DNA from: a virus
Direction: 5' to 3' (one strand)
Length of the DNA stretch: 49,344 bases
Virus record (IMG/VR): IMGVR_UViG_3300028844_005914
Location: 1-49,344 of that record
The notes beneath the pieces were generated by a model, which was given only the letters and a program-made list of their open reading frames with translations, was not told the origin of the DNA and did no database searches. A program made the position numbers and the translations under genes. Shown one piece after another: positions 17,004 through 24,667 of this stretch (its first letter is position 1; each line of letters starts with the position of its first letter).

Positions 17004-18109
17004 AATTAGCAATAGCAACATATGCAACCGAAAGATACACATATGCCTTGCCCAATTTCGGCAGAAGGATTTGTGCTTCTATTCATGAATCAAAAATAAA
17101 AAAGGGAAAGTTTATATTTATTGGAGATAATTCCGAAAAAATTAAAGAAACCGCACTCTTATATATTGGGGACTTATTGCCTAAAAATTGGGAGTTTATA
17201 TTTATACCATTAAATCTAGCTGATAAGAATTTAAAGAATTATAAAGAACACGCACAGCTATTAATCGCCCAGATGCAGTCTTGTGCCTTCTCTAAAGCTA
17301 GGCAGATTGATGTGGATTTTCTTTGGAGCGTTGAAAGTGATGTATTGGTAAGCCCTAATTCGTTAAGCGTATCTTTAGATATTTTAAAGTTTGATTCAAA
17401 TTATTATGATGTTGCTATGTGTACATATCCATCACAGGGGGGTGGTGCATTTTTGGGTGGCAGGGGTGATTATCAGAATCATATAGCTGAGGATTTCCTC
17501 CCCCATGAGAAAGATGTACCAAAGGAAACCTTGGAATCATATGATAAAATTGTTCATAAATTTGAAAATAATCCACAGGATATCGATGAGGATGATTTTA
17601 AAAAACGGCAACAATTAGAGGAAAAAATTAAAGAATGTCCGCCCAAGGGCAATGTTTTTGAAGCTAATGCAGTAAAGTGGAGGAGGAGAGGTTGGATGGA
17701 GTATGCGTACCCCGCCATGGGCAAGGGTTCTATAATGCCAACAGATTGGGTTGGATTGGGATGTACGATGTTGTCTAGGAAAGCACTTAGCTATGCACAT
17801 TTTGATGGATATGAAGGCAAGGGCACCCAAGACCTTTATATGGGTTTTGCATTTTGGAAGCCTAATGAAATTAATATGTGCGTTACAACACATTCCATTT
17901 GTGACCATATAGTTAGAAAAAGAGGAGACGGTGATGAACAGATATGGGAAGATTATATTCATGCACAAGCTTACCATGAAGTTAGCGGTGAGTGCATAGG
18001 TCATTTACGCCAAAGACATATTCCTTTTTACAATCATATACCAGGCGAATTGCCAAAACAAAGTGAAGAAAAAATATTAGAGGATAATAATAAGAAGTTG
18101 GATAAATAA
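17000..18109 (+). CDS. GT-A fold glycosyltransferase-like protein
   Basis: Started at the GTG overlapping the previous stop (GTGA), giving 369 residues; a TTG at 16991 is possible but fits the coupling pattern less well. The N-terminal half resembles GT-A nucleotide-sugar enzymes: an opening strand (KLAIATYATERY), a helix, and LWSVESDVLVSP, where Glu-Ser-Asp stands in the metal-binding DxD position. Later come PTDWVGLGCTMLSRKAL and CDHIVRKRG, typical of acceptor-site regions. It may modify a virion protein, host surface sugar or DNA. It is the last gene before the transcriptional break at 18.1 kb. Confidence 0.6.
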   Translation: MKLAIATYATERYTYALPNFGRRICASIHESKIKKGKFIFIGDNSEKIKETALLYIGDLLPKNWEFIFIPLNLADKNLKNYKEHAQLLIAQMQSCAFSKARQIDVDFLWSVESDVLVSPNSLSVSLDILKFDSNYYDVAMCTYPSQGGGAFLGGRGDYQNHIAEDFLPHEKDVPKETLESYDKIVHKFENNPQDIDEDDFKKRQQLEEKIKECPPKGNVFEANAVKWRRRGWMEYAYPAMGKGSIMPTDWVGLGCTMLSRKALSYAHFDGYEGKGTQDLYMGFAFWKPNEINMCVTTHSICDHIVRKRGDGDEQIWEDYIHAQAYHEVSGECIGHLRQRHIPFYNHIPGELPKQSEEKILEDNNKKLDK

Positions 18110-18127
18110 AAAAAAATTATTTTTTTC

Positions 18128-18154
18128 TTGTCTTTCAATCAATCCTTTTATAAA
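18128..18154 (+). promoter_or_regulatory. Possible promoter for the replication gene cluster
   Basis: TTGTCT (18128-18133) and TATAAA (18149-18154) are separated by 15 bases, a short but possible sigma-70 spacing. It lies in the only gap between the tail module and the replication genes, just upstream of a hairpin and the ERF gene. Weak match, supported mainly by position. Confidence 0.35.
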
Positions 18155-18173
18155 AAGTATTCTTAAATAGAAA

Positions 18174-18210
18174 ACCCCCCCGTGATCCGTAATTCAGTTC
18201 ATGGGGGGGT
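18174..18210. terminator. Long GC hairpin between late and replication genes
   Basis: ACCCCCCCGTGA pairs with TCATGGGGGGGT, twelve pairs with one G-U, around a 13-base loop. There is no U-run on the + strand; on the - strand the hairpin is followed by TTTT. It may stop or stabilise the tail-module transcript, or act in the 5' leader of the ERF mRNA, whose AGGAGG lies 16 bases downstream. Confidence 0.6.
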
Positions 18211-18240
18211 CGTAATAATATGAATAGGAGGTTAATATAT

Positions 18241-18840
18241 ATGAGTGAAGAAAGTAAAGTCAACACATCAATGCAGATGAGGTTGCAAAATGTTCAAAAT
18301 AGGCTTATTGCCCAAAAGGGTAGTAAGAATGATTTCGGTCGTTATAACTATAGAAATGTAGAAGATATATTGTCTGAAATTAAGCCACTGTTGGCAGAAA
18401 ATAATCTATTATTAAGATTAACGGATACCTTGATTGATAAATGTGAATGTGTTTATATCCAATCGTGTGCTGTTATTACAGATGCATTGGGTGCAGAAAT
18501 AGATCAGTCAGGTGAGCCTAGGGAAATAGTATCAGTTGCTTATGCCCGTGAACCCAAGAAGCAATCAGGTATGTCTGATAGTCAAATGACGGGTACAGCT
18601 TCTAGTTATGCAAGAAAATATGCACTTGGTGCAATGTTTCTATTGAGCGGAGAAGCTTGCCCCGATTATGCTAGTCAAGTAGATGGAGAACTTGAAAAAA
18701 TAAAGGGTATCAATACTGTATCCATAGGGTCTACAAACTCTATAGATAGTGTCCAAGATAAGGATAAGGATAAGGATAAGGATAAGGTTAAGGATAAAGA
18801 AAATGTATTACTTAAAAAGATAAAAAAGTATAACCCATGA
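18241..18840 (+). CDS. erf: ERF-family single-strand annealing protein
   Basis: A 199-residue product from the ATG preceded by a strong AGGAGG (18226-18231); an in-frame ATG at 18220 lies upstream of that site and is unlikely to be used. The pattern of an N-terminal helix, then NDFGRYNYRNVEDILSEIKPLL and MTGTASSYARKYALGAMFLL, is that of ERF proteins such as P22 Erf, which anneal complementary single strands during phage recombination and genome circularisation. The C-terminus is a (Lys-Asp)n tract encoded by a hexamer repeat. It heads the replication and recombination cluster. Confidence 0.85.
   Translation: MSEESKVNTSMQMRLQNVQNRLIAQKGSKNDFGRYNYRNVEDILSEIKPLLAENNLLLRLTDTLIDKCECVYIQSCAVITDALGAEIDQSGEPREIVSVAYAREPKKQSGMSDSQMTGTASSYARKYALGAMFLLSGEACPDYASQVDGELEKIKGINTVSIGSTNSIDSVQDKDKDKDKDKVKDKENVLLKKIKKYNP
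18757..18798 (+). repeat. GATAAG hexamer microsatellite in the ERF gene
   Basis: Five perfect GATAAG units (18757-18786) are followed by two imperfect ones. They encode alternating Asp and Lys in the ERF C-terminus. As six-base units they can expand or contract without shifting the frame, changing only linker length. Confidence 0.9.
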
Positions 18841-19331
18841 ATATATTTGTTTTAGATAAAAGTCCGACCGCCTCTGCGCAAATGCTGTGTGATAAGCACA
18901 TTCCTAAAATGATCGTGGAGTCTGCTCAAATGATGGCATGCGCATTGTATGAGAATGGTGCAATGGAAAGTGAAATGCCATTAACAAAGTCAGGCACTCA
19001 TTATAAGGGGGGGTATAAAAATCATCCTTGCAGTGTGTGGGCGGGGAAAAGTATATCGAATTATGCATGGTTGTCTTGTCATGCTATTGAGTTATGTAGG
19101 CAGTTCATGTTTCGTTATAAAAAAATTCATGCATGTACAGAGCCTATAATTCAAATGTCCTCAATGGCGCATAAAATAAAGTTAGGAGAACTTACTGCAT
19201 TTTATCAAGCTATGCCTGAAGAGTATCATGATAAGGATGCAATAAAAGCCTATAGAAATTATTATATAAATGAGAAGACATTTGCGGAATGGAAAAAAGG
19301 AGTATCAAAACCAAGATGGATGAATAATTAA
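18837..19331 (+). CDS. Phage protein of a widespread uncharacterised family
   Basis: A 164-residue protein coupled to ERF by ATGA. It opens with MNIFVLDKSPTASAQ, then CDKHIPKMIVESAQMM, followed by H-P-C-S-V-W-A and an aromatic helical C-terminus. I recognise this layout (N-terminal LD..P..AAQ, then DKH...M..E.AQ) from many phage genomes, where it is usually left as hypothetical. Conserved Asp, Lys, His and Trp residues could form an active site. Its place among recombination genes suggests DNA metabolism, but this is not shown. Confidence 0.7.
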   Translation: MNIFVLDKSPTASAQMLCDKHIPKMIVESAQMMACALYENGAMESEMPLTKSGTHYKGGYKNHPCSVWAGKSISNYAWLSCHAIELCRQFMFRYKKIHACTEPIIQMSSMAHKIKLGELTAFYQAMPEEYHDKDAIKAYRNYYINEKTFAEWKKGVSKPRWMNN

Positions 19332-19332
19332 T

Positions 19333-19725
19333 ATGAAAACATATCTCAGAAAAAGTTGGTCAGCTGAAGATCAAGAAAAGTTTAAGGATGAGTTCCTTAA
19401 TGGAATGTCACTTACTGATATTAGTAATGCTAATAAAATATATTATTTAGATTTAAGATATATTTTAGCATCCCTTCTAGGAACGCATCAGTTATTGCGT
19501 CACAGGAAAATGTATTGGCAGGAAAAAAATAAGTCTGTTCCAAGTAGTAAATCAAAAGCAATACATATAACTTGTGATTTGCTCATGAAAAAAGATTTAT
19601 CTTATGCAGATATTGCGAGAGCAAATAATGTATCAAGAGAAAGAGTTGGGCAAGTTGCTCAAATAGTAAGTGATATAGGTTACAATGTATCAAGAAATGA
19701 AAAACAAAAGAGAGGAAAAATATAA
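19333..19725 (+). CDS. Small helix-turn-helix DNA-binding protein
   Basis: A 130-residue basic protein. The C-terminal half contains DLSYADIARANNVSRERVGQVAQIV, a tri-helical HTH like those of sigma-70 region 4 or small regulators. The N-terminal half may hold a second diverged copy (GMSLTDISNANKIYYLDLRYI). It could be a transcription switch protein acting on the promoters at 23.8 and 25.2 kb; that is speculation. Confidence 0.6.
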   Translation: MKTYLRKSWSAEDQEKFKDEFLNGMSLTDISNANKIYYLDLRYILASLLGTHQLLRHRKMYWQEKNKSVPSSKSKAIHITCDLLMKKDLSYADIARANNVSRERVGQVAQIVSDIGYNVSRNEKQKRGKI

Positions 19726-19726
19726 T

Positions 19727-20068
19727 ATGAGTGAAAGTAAAACATCAACAATCGTACATGGACATATAGTGTCCGTTGAAGAACCAATAAAATATGGAGG
19801 TGATAAAAATCTAGTAAAATTCAGAGTAAGGACTGAGGAGCAGTTTCCTTCAGTTTTAGAGTTTACTCTTTTCGATAAAGGGATTGAGAAGTTAGGTCAA
19901 CATGTCGATGAGGGGAATGAAGTGTTAATAAAATTCAACCTCAAGGGCAAGGAATTTAAAGAAAAGATATACCATCAATTAGTGCCTTGGTCTATAGAAG
20001 TTTTAAGTCATCCCGCACAGGATCATGTAGGAGTTGATGAAGACTTGGAAGAAGATGTGCCGTTTTGA
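19727..20068 (+). CDS. SSB-like OB-fold protein (DUF3127 type) with SSB-like acidic tail
   Basis: Starting at the ATG after AGAGGAAAA gives 113 residues; an in-frame start at 19685 lies inside the preceding gene. The core resembles DUF3127 proteins: an opening strand (TSTIVHGHIVSVEEP), FPSVLEFTLFD, and EVLIKFNLKGKEFKEKIYHQLVPWSIEVL. The last residues, DEDLEEDVPF, closely match the acidic DDDIPF tip with which bacterial SSB recruits partners. It probably coats single-stranded DNA and docks host or phage repair proteins next to ERF and the exonuclease. Confidence 0.75.
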   Translation: MSESKTSTIVHGHIVSVEEPIKYGGDKNLVKFRVRTEEQFPSVLEFTLFDKGIEKLGQHVDEGNEVLIKFNLKGKEFKEKIYHQLVPWSIEVLSHPAQDHVGVDEDLEEDVPF

Positions 20069-20078
20069 GGATAAAATT

Positions 20079-20864
20079 ATGGACTATTCACAAATAAGAA
20101 AACCCAAAGAGCAAAAGTTGGAAATAGAAAATTGGGATCAAACCTTCGTGTTTGATATAGAAACAATGGGAGTTCCTAAAAAGGTAAAGGAAAATTGCAC
20201 TTATCCCGCATTTCAAGAGCCTAAGTATGGAAATCTTAAAGACCCAATCAAAAAAGAGCAATTCTACCAGCAAAAATATCAAGAATGGCAGGAGGCAGAA
20301 GCAGATTGGTGGCAAAAGCAAGTTGATAAATCTGCATTAAGTCCAATCACAGGAAGAGTAGTTGCTATAGGTTATCTTCATCCATATGGGCATACAGGTG
20401 ATGAGGACATATGGCATTGGATGAGAATAGATGGTCTAAAAAGCGATCAACATGATTTATGTGAAATGAATCTGCTGAAAACTTTTTGGGCAAATTTCAA
20501 TGATGCATGTATGACTTATGGTCATATAATAGGTCACAACATTGAAGGGTTCGATATACCTTTTTTGATGCAGAGAAGTTGGCAGTTAGGTGTTAGGATT
20601 TCGCCTGTTGTAATGAATGGTAGATTCTTCCATAGACAAGTTTTAGATACAATGAAGTTGTGGACTTGTTATAAATATAATGAGTTTATATCGTTGGATA
20701 AGTTAGCTAAGTTGCTTGGTTTAGGTAAGAAGATGGATAATTATGAGGCTGTTCAATTTGCTCAAGATTATCTTTATGGTGACAGGGAAACAGCTGAGTT
20801 TTATTTAAAGACTGATTTGGATTTAACCTTAAAAGTTTATGAAAGATTAATGGGAGGAAAATAA
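20079..20864 (+). CDS. DEDDy-type 3'-5' exonuclease (PolB exonuclease-like)
   Basis: The ATG at 20079, after GAGGATAAAATT, gives 261 residues; an earlier in-frame ATG at 20034 would overlap the SSB-like gene and is not preferred. The three exonuclease motifs are complete: ExoI FDIET (Asp26, Glu28), ExoII HNIEGFD (Asp159) and ExoIII YLKTD (Tyr242, Asp246), the YxxxD form. No polymerase domain follows. Free-standing enzymes like this process 3' ends in recombination and proofreading. It fits beside the ERF and SSB-like genes. Confidence 0.85.
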   Translation: MDYSQIRKPKEQKLEIENWDQTFVFDIETMGVPKKVKENCTYPAFQEPKYGNLKDPIKKEQFYQQKYQEWQEAEADWWQKQVDKSALSPITGRVVAIGYLHPYGHTGDEDIWHWMRIDGLKSDQHDLCEMNLLKTFWANFNDACMTYGHIIGHNIEGFDIPFLMQRSWQLGVRISPVVMNGRFFHRQVLDTMKLWTCYKYNEFISLDKLAKLLGLGKKMDNYEAVQFAQDYLYGDRETAEFYLKTDLDLTLKVYERLMGGK

Positions 20865-20865
20865 A

Positions 20866-21147
20866 ATGCACGATAATAGTATGAAGGCATATAACGAGTT
20901 GAGTGATTTATCTGCTCGTTGCAGAAGGGTGGTATCAGCATTGGAAGATTTAGGTGTAGCAACGGATCGAAAGATTAAGGATCATCTAAATTTGCCCGAT
21001 ATGAATAATGTCAGACCTCGCGTGACTGAGTTAATAAAACTTGGAATAATCATTGAAGATGGCGAAGACATTTGTGATGAAACAAATCGAAGTGTTAGAC
21101 TAATTAGGTTAGTTAAGCCCATGACAAATCAAATGGAGATGTTTTAG
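20866..21147 (+). CDS. Winged-helix protein with possible sliding-clamp motif
   Basis: A 93-residue protein with GGGAGG eleven bases before the ATG. The middle (RRVVSALEDLGVATDRKIKDHL, then VRPRVTELIKLGIIIE) is a winged-helix DNA-binding fold. The protein ends in QMEMF, which fits the QxxLF-like pentapeptide that binds the bacterial beta clamp; a C-terminal position is typical for such motifs. It may tether DNA to host replication machinery or regulate transcription. Confidence 0.6.
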   Translation: MHDNSMKAYNELSDLSARCRRVVSALEDLGVATDRKIKDHLNLPDMNNVRPRVTELIKLGIIIEDGEDICDETNRSVRLIRLVKPMTNQMEMF

Positions 21148-21152
21148 AGGCA

Positions 21153-21161
21153 TGATATAAT
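21153..21161 (+). promoter_or_regulatory. Extended -10 element (TGATATAAT)
   Basis: TGATATAAT fits the TGnTATAAT extended -10 consensus and recurs in both 83-84 bp promoter-like repeats downstream. No -35 is clear. The start would fall at or very near the next ATG (21172), so a transcript might be leaderless. Confidence 0.35.
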
Positions 21162-21171
21162 AAGTAATAAT

Positions 21172-21474
21172 ATGAATAGTAATAATATGAATAAAATAAT
21201 AGAGAAAAGTAGGCAGAATTATCTGATAAGTAAGGCATTAACCTTAGCTCAGCCAAATGTTTCAGAGCAAGAAAAGTTGGAGATGATGAGCATGGTTCTC
21301 TTGGAGTACCCTCAGTTTACACAGGAGAATATGGAAAAGCTAAAAAAGCAAAAAGAAAGCCTGCTTGAACTGAATGATTCATTATCAGAAATATTGGATG
21401 AGAATTTAATATTCGTAGGAACTAATAAAGATGGAACACGCATATACAGGGGATCAGATGAAGATATTCACTGA
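21172..21474 (+). CDS. Small helical protein of unknown function
   Basis: A 100-residue helical, charged protein. The start is either 21172 or 21187: both ATGs follow the same AATAATATG sequence. It precedes and overlaps the replication initiator-like gene. There is no recognised domain; the C-terminus (VGTNKDGTRIYRGSDEDIH) looks structured. A helper role in replication is possible from position alone. Confidence 0.55.
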   Translation: MNSNNMNKIIEKSRQNYLISKALTLAQPNVSEQEKLEMMSMVLLEYPQFTQENMEKLKKQKESLLELNDSLSEILDENLIFVGTNKDGTRIYRGSDEDIH

Positions 21475-22180
21475 TACCGAGAAGTGGGATGACAAGTGGT
21501 TTAGGGGTTTATCCCCTGCCACCAAGTTAGTCTATTTGTATATCTGTGACAGATCGGATCATGCGGGTGTGTGGGAGTTTGATGAAGAATTATTAAGACT
21601 TCATACTCGTATAAAAAATGTTAATGAAAAGATTTGGTTGCATGAGCTTTCTCCAAAGGTAATAAAGCTACCTAATGGAAAGTGGTGGATAAAAAATTAT
21701 ATATCATTCCAAAACCCGAGGGGCATAAGTAAAAAGTTTAAGCATTGTGCACCAATATTCAGGTCTTTGGAAAAAAATAATGTAACACTTACAAGCAAGG
21801 ATTGTGAGGTTGAAATTATTGAGGAAGAAAAAGATAGTTTTGATTATAAAAATATTCAAGAAGCTTGGAACAGGAAAGTTGGGAATACAAAAAATCTAGG
21901 TGGAAAACTCAGCAGAGTCCCAAGTGTAAATAAAATGACAGAGCCAAGAAAAAGGGCAATTAGGTCAGCAATAAAAGATGGTGTGGATATATATTCGTTA
22001 TTCACCGAAGTGGGAAATAGTAATTTCCTGTCGGGAGTAGTAGCAGATTTCGTAGCCACCTTTGATTGGGTTATGAAGCCACAAAATATTATAAAAATAA
22101 TGGAAGGAAATTATAAAAATGGAACCAATGAAGTTATCGGATGTCATACAGACGAAGAATATAACAGAGAATCATTCTAA
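21458..22180 (+). CDS. Phage replication initiator-like (DnaD/replisome organiser) protein
   Basis: The ATG at 21458 gives 240 residues; the in-frame ATG at 21431 lies deeper inside the previous gene. The N-terminal region (DDKWFRGLSPATKLVYLYICDRSDHAGVWEFD) is the winged-helix start seen in many phage replication proteins. The C-terminal region (ADFVATFDWVMKPQNIIKIMEGNY) is the DnaD-like tail typical of replisome organisers. It lies directly upstream of a DnaC-like loader, the standard initiator-loader pair. It probably binds the phage origin and hands the host helicase to the loader. Confidence 0.8.
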   Translation: MKIFTDTEKWDDKWFRGLSPATKLVYLYICDRSDHAGVWEFDEELLRLHTRIKNVNEKIWLHELSPKVIKLPNGKWWIKNYISFQNPRGISKKFKHCAPIFRSLEKNNVTLTSKDCEVEIIEEEKDSFDYKNIQEAWNRKVGNTKNLGGKLSRVPSVNKMTEPRKRAIRSAIKDGVDIYSLFTEVGNSNFLSGVVADFVATFDWVMKPQNIIKIMEGNYKNGTNEVIGCHTDEEYNRESF

Positions 22181-22913
22181 AGGAGATAAAAGAAATAATG
22201 GAAACAAGAATTGTAAAGAGTGTGGAGAAAATATTGAGGAATTTTGGCAAGAATGCATTGTGCCTGATTTTATGGGTGGTGCGTTGTGGTATCCGTGGTA
22301 TTCTATATGTAATCCATGCCTTGAAAAAGCTGAAGCCGAAGGTATGTCGACTGAGAAGAGTGTTACTGAAAAAAGAGAATCAGAATATCTCGCGATCTGT
22401 CCCTTGGCGATGAGAGAGACTGATATGTCTCGATTAAATTATCAAAAGGTGCAAAAAGTTTTAAACCACCCCCTAAGTAAAAGGGGTTTGATTCTAAATG
22501 GTAAGACAGGGGTTGGTAAAACACGGACTTTATGGTTAATGATTCGTGAGCTTATGGTTCATAGAGGTTTGTTGTGCAGGGTGTATGATGCATCTGAATT
22601 AAAAAATGAGTTGTTATTATCTAGGGAGAGAAAATATGCTTATAAAGATTTGATAGAAGGCTTAGTTAGGTGCGATGTTTTATGTATTGATGATTTGGGA
22701 AAAGAAAAGACATCTGATACATGGGAGCAAGATTTGTTTGCGATAATTGATAGGAGAACCATGAATCATAAGCCTATGATAATTACAACTAATTTTATAT
22801 CTAAAGATATGAGCAGTTATTATAAGAATATGGGAACAGTTGAGCCTATGATTAGAAGAATGAGAGATTTCTTTGATCTTGTGACATTTACAACCACAAA
22901 TAGATTAAATTAA
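22119..22913 (+). CDS. DnaC-like helicase loader ATPase
   Basis: A 264-residue protein. An N-terminal zinc finger (Cys32, Cys35, Cys64, Cys67) is followed by an AAA+ core with Walker A GKTGVGKT (128-135), Walker B VLCIDDLG (Asp191, Asp192) and sensor IITTNF. This is the plan of DnaC/DnaI-type loaders that place the replicative helicase at an origin. The start overlaps the initiator gene by 62 bases, and no later in-frame start would keep the zinc finger. The phage has no helicase of its own visible, so it should act on the host DnaB. Confidence 0.85.
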   Translation: MEPMKLSDVIQTKNITENHSKGDKRNNGNKNCKECGENIEEFWQECIVPDFMGGALWYPWYSICNPCLEKAEAEGMSTEKSVTEKRESEYLAICPLAMRETDMSRLNYQKVQKVLNHPLSKRGLILNGKTGVGKTRTLWLMIRELMVHRGLLCRVYDASELKNELLLSRERKYAYKDLIEGLVRCDVLCIDDLGKEKTSDTWEQDLFAIIDRRTMNHKPMIITTNFISKDMSSYYKNMGTVEPMIRRMRDFFDLVTFTTTNRLN

Positions 22914-23218
22914 TGAAAAGAACGCCATTGAGGAAAAGATCAAAAACATCTACTCGTTCAAAATTGTTAAGGATTTATGAGGATAGGAAAAAAATATATT
23001 TAAATAATGCTAATGGTTGTGAGGTTTGTCATTGTAACCCAAATAGTATGCTTGACCTTCATCATAAAAATGGCAGATATGGAGAGAGCGATGATGGTGA
23101 AGGGAACATGGAGCATAATCTCATAAACCCAAATACTTTTATGGCTGTATGTAGAGTGTGTCATGACAGAATCCATAAATACCCAAGAGAATCAAGAGAA
23201 AGGGGTTGGCTCGTATGA
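22913..23218 (+). CDS. HNH nuclease-like zinc protein
   Basis: A 101-residue basic protein, coupled to the loader gene. It has paired zinc knuckles CEVC (36-39) and CRVC (80-83) flanking LDLHHKNGR (His50, His51), then His88: the ordered pieces of an HNH/treble-clef nuclease. Small proteins of this kind sit in phage recombination clusters next to RusA resolvases, as NinG/Rap does in lambdoid phages. It likely cuts branched DNA or acts as an accessory nuclease. Confidence 0.75.
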   Translation: MKRTPLRKRSKTSTRSKLLRIYEDRKKIYLNNANGCEVCHCNPNSMLDLHHKNGRYGESDDGEGNMEHNLINPNTFMAVCRVCHDRIHKYPRESRERGWLV

Positions 23219-23366
23219 GTTCGATGGGACTTTTAAGTCTGACCATTATTGTGTGGGTCTTGATTTGGTATCTTTATTATTAAAAGAGCAGATATGCGTG
23301 GATATAGCTAAGTTTTATGATAGAGTAGCAACGGATTCCGATGGGTGGGTAAGCTGTGGTAATTGA
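23163..23366 (+). CDS. Possible small protein overlapping HNH and RusA genes
   Basis: A 67-codon frame covering the gap between HNH and RusA. The C-terminal half (LDLVSLLLKEQICVDIAKFYDRVATDSDGW) looks like a helical protein. It competes with the 22-residue membrane ORF at 23215 in another frame; at most one is likely to matter. No family recognised. Confidence 0.3.
   Translation: MTESINTQENQEKGVGSYEFDGTFKSDHYCVGLDLVSLLLKEQICVDIAKFYDRVATDSDGWVSCGN
23215..23283 (+). CDS. Tiny membrane peptide coupled to the HNH gene
   Basis: A 22-codon ORF whose ATG overlaps the HNH stop (ATGA). Its product, MSSMGLLSLTIIVWVLIWYLYY, is almost entirely one membrane helix. The coupling is the same as for most genes here. 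Too short to assign a role; overlaps a competing 67-codon frame. Confidence 0.35.
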   Translation: MSSMGLLSLTIIVWVLIWYLYY

Positions 23367-23412
23367 AAAAAGTAGCAACGGATTCTCGCGCGTATTATTG
23401 CATAATTTTATA

Positions 23413-23826
23413 ATGCAGGTTGCTCCTCCCAAGCACACAAACCAAGCAAGCCTAAGAATACTTAAAAGCAGAGATGGCAGACAATTTATAGGTAAACAAA
23501 AAAGCTCTAATGCCAACAAAGCAAAAAATTTACTTAAGGTGCATTTAATGCCACATAGACCTTTTGTTCCTCATAATTGTCCGTTAGAGATATATGTAAC
23601 ATATGCTTTTCCATTTAATAAGACTGAAAAGAAGTCTATAATTGCTCTTGGTGAAGTTCCTCATATGAAACGACCAGATGCAGATAATTTAATGAAGGGA
23701 TTATTTGATGTCATGGGAGAGTGTGGCTATTGGAAAGATGATAGCCAATTATCGGTCGTCCATTTCAAGAAAGTCTTTTCTGCTAATCCAAGAATCGGAA
23801 TAAAAATACTAGAGTTAGCTCCGTAA
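23413..23826 (+). CDS. rusA: RusA-family Holliday junction resolvase
   Basis: Taken from the ATG at 23413 (137 residues, typical for RusA); a GTG at 23356 would add 19 residues. The signature RPDADNLMKGLFDVM (Asp89, Asp91, Lys95) and the later WKDDSQ (Asp109, Asp110) supply the acidic active site of RusA, which cuts Holliday junctions symmetrically. With ERF, SSB-like, exonuclease and HNH genes it completes a phage recombination set able to resolve branched DNA before packaging. It ends the replication cluster. Confidence 0.88.
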   Translation: MQVAPPKHTNQASLRILKSRDGRQFIGKQKSSNANKAKNLLKVHLMPHRPFVPHNCPLEIYVTYAFPFNKTEKKSIIALGEVPHMKRPDADNLMKGLFDVMGECGYWKDDSQLSVVHFKKVFSANPRIGIKILELAP

Positions 23827-23839
23827 AGATCGGGGTCTT

Positions 23840-23922
23840 AAATTACTCTCAAAATTTTCCTAGATGCTCCAAGGGGGCAAATGATATAATGGGATTATGT
23901 TATCAAATCTCAAATTAGTAAT
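23840..23922 (+). promoter_or_regulatory. Promoter-like intergenic repeat, copy 1
   Basis: This 83-base element matches the one at 25187-25270. Conserved parts in order: AAATTACTCTCAA, ATTTT, AAG-GGG, CAAATGATATAATG with an extended -10 (TATAAT 23885-23890), TTATCAAAT, and CAAATTAGTAAT. No -35 consensus is present, so an activator may bind AAATTACTCTCAA. It would drive the small-gene cluster starting at 23938. Confidence 0.7.
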
Positions 23923-23937
23923 TCAATCCATTATATT

Positions 23938-24006
23938 ATGACACATTCAAATCCAAGTATCGCTCGTCTCTCAAACTGCAAAAAGTGTGGAGGGTCAATT
24001 AAATGA
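23938..24006 (+). CDS. 22-residue CxxC mini-protein
   Basis: A 22-codon ORF just downstream of promoter-like copy 1. It ends ...NCKKCGGSIK and its stop overlaps the next start (ATGA). The CxxC pair is one half of a zinc ribbon. It could be a leader peptide that couples translation of the next gene, or a small metal-binding protein. Confidence 0.45.
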   Translation: MTHSNPSIARLSNCKKCGGSIK

Positions 24007-24230
24007 CTTATAAACCATTTGATATAAAAGATTTGTTAGGTCATTTACCACCTCCTGTAAAAAAAGACCCCCCAAAGAAAAAAGGTATCATGTGCTATAC
24101 ACACAAGACAGGTGGTGAGTTAATGGTATTAAATGATGACCAATATAATTATATTCATGGTGCTACAAATCGCAAGGGTCAGTCATCTATATTGCGTATA
24201 CAAACTCCTAATGGAGGTAGGTTGCAATGA
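24003..24230 (+). CDS. Small unknown protein
   Basis: A 75-residue protein with a Pro/Lys-rich segment (HLPPPVKKDPPKKKG, about 14-28) followed by a short beta-rich part. It is coupled by ATGA at both ends in the small-gene cluster behind promoter-like copy 1. I do not recognise it. The Pro/Lys stretch may be a linker or nucleic-acid contact. Confidence 0.55.
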   Translation: MTYKPFDIKDLLGHLPPPVKKDPPKKKGIMCYTHKTGGELMVLNDDQYNYIHGATNRKGQSSILRIQTPNGGRLQ

Positions 24231-24667
24231 TAGCGCCATTAAGTAAGTTACAGGATATTGATTATAAGCTTAAGCTTTACAATGATTTGCTTAATGCCGT
24301 AAGAACTAAATGCGAATATATCAAAATATTAGATGTTTTATTCAGGGCTGATTTATGCAGTCAATCGGGTAGCTTAATGTATTGGGCGCCTGTCCTACGA
24401 AATGTGGGAACAAGCAACGAATATACCGAGGAGTATATGTTCTATGCTACTCCATTCTTTGATGAAGAACCAAACCTACCAATAACCAACATACACACAG
24501 GAGATGAAGACTATGAAAATATAACAAATATACTTATAAAACTAGAGGAGTTTGATAGTATAAGCCAATTTATAAATTGGTATCAAACTACTTTGCAACG
24601 AGAATTATTTAAACAAGTTCTGCGTGTATCAAAAATCATGTGGGCTGAAAAAGTAAAAATAATATGA
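24227..24667 (+). CDS. Unknown accessory protein
   Basis: A 146-residue protein, mixed alpha/beta, with a helical start (LSKLQDIDYKLKLYNDLLNAVRTKCEY), a central aromatic strand region (YWAPVL, YMFYATPFFDEEPNLP) and a C-terminal helix. Coupled to both neighbours by ATGA. No known motif. Probably an early host-interaction or regulatory protein, judged only from its place among small genes. Confidence 0.55.
   Translation: MIAPLSKLQDIDYKLKLYNDLLNAVRTKCEYIKILDVLFRADLCSQSGSLMYWAPVLRNVGTSNEYTEEYMFYATPFFDEEPNLPITNIHTGDEDYENITNILIKLEEFDSISQFINWYQTTLQRELFKQVLRVSKIMWAEKVKII

Noticed and set aside
18837-19331. Pyrimidine-dimer glycosylase call
   Set aside because: Similar proteins are sometimes labelled this way, but I see no match to the DenV N-terminal active site, so it was left as an unknown family.
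22198-22413. 71-codon frame with AAGGAGA upstream inside the DnaC-like gene
   Set aside because: The DnaC-like frame has an intact zinc finger and AAA+ motifs through this region; the alternative frame has no recognisable features and its Shine-Dalgarno is spaced too far from the ATG.
23324-23385. 15-base direct repeat AGTAGCAACGGATTC (23324 and 23371)
   Set aside because: Similar GCAACGGAT strings occur in many genes here as common codons; the pair is too short to claim an att site or element end.
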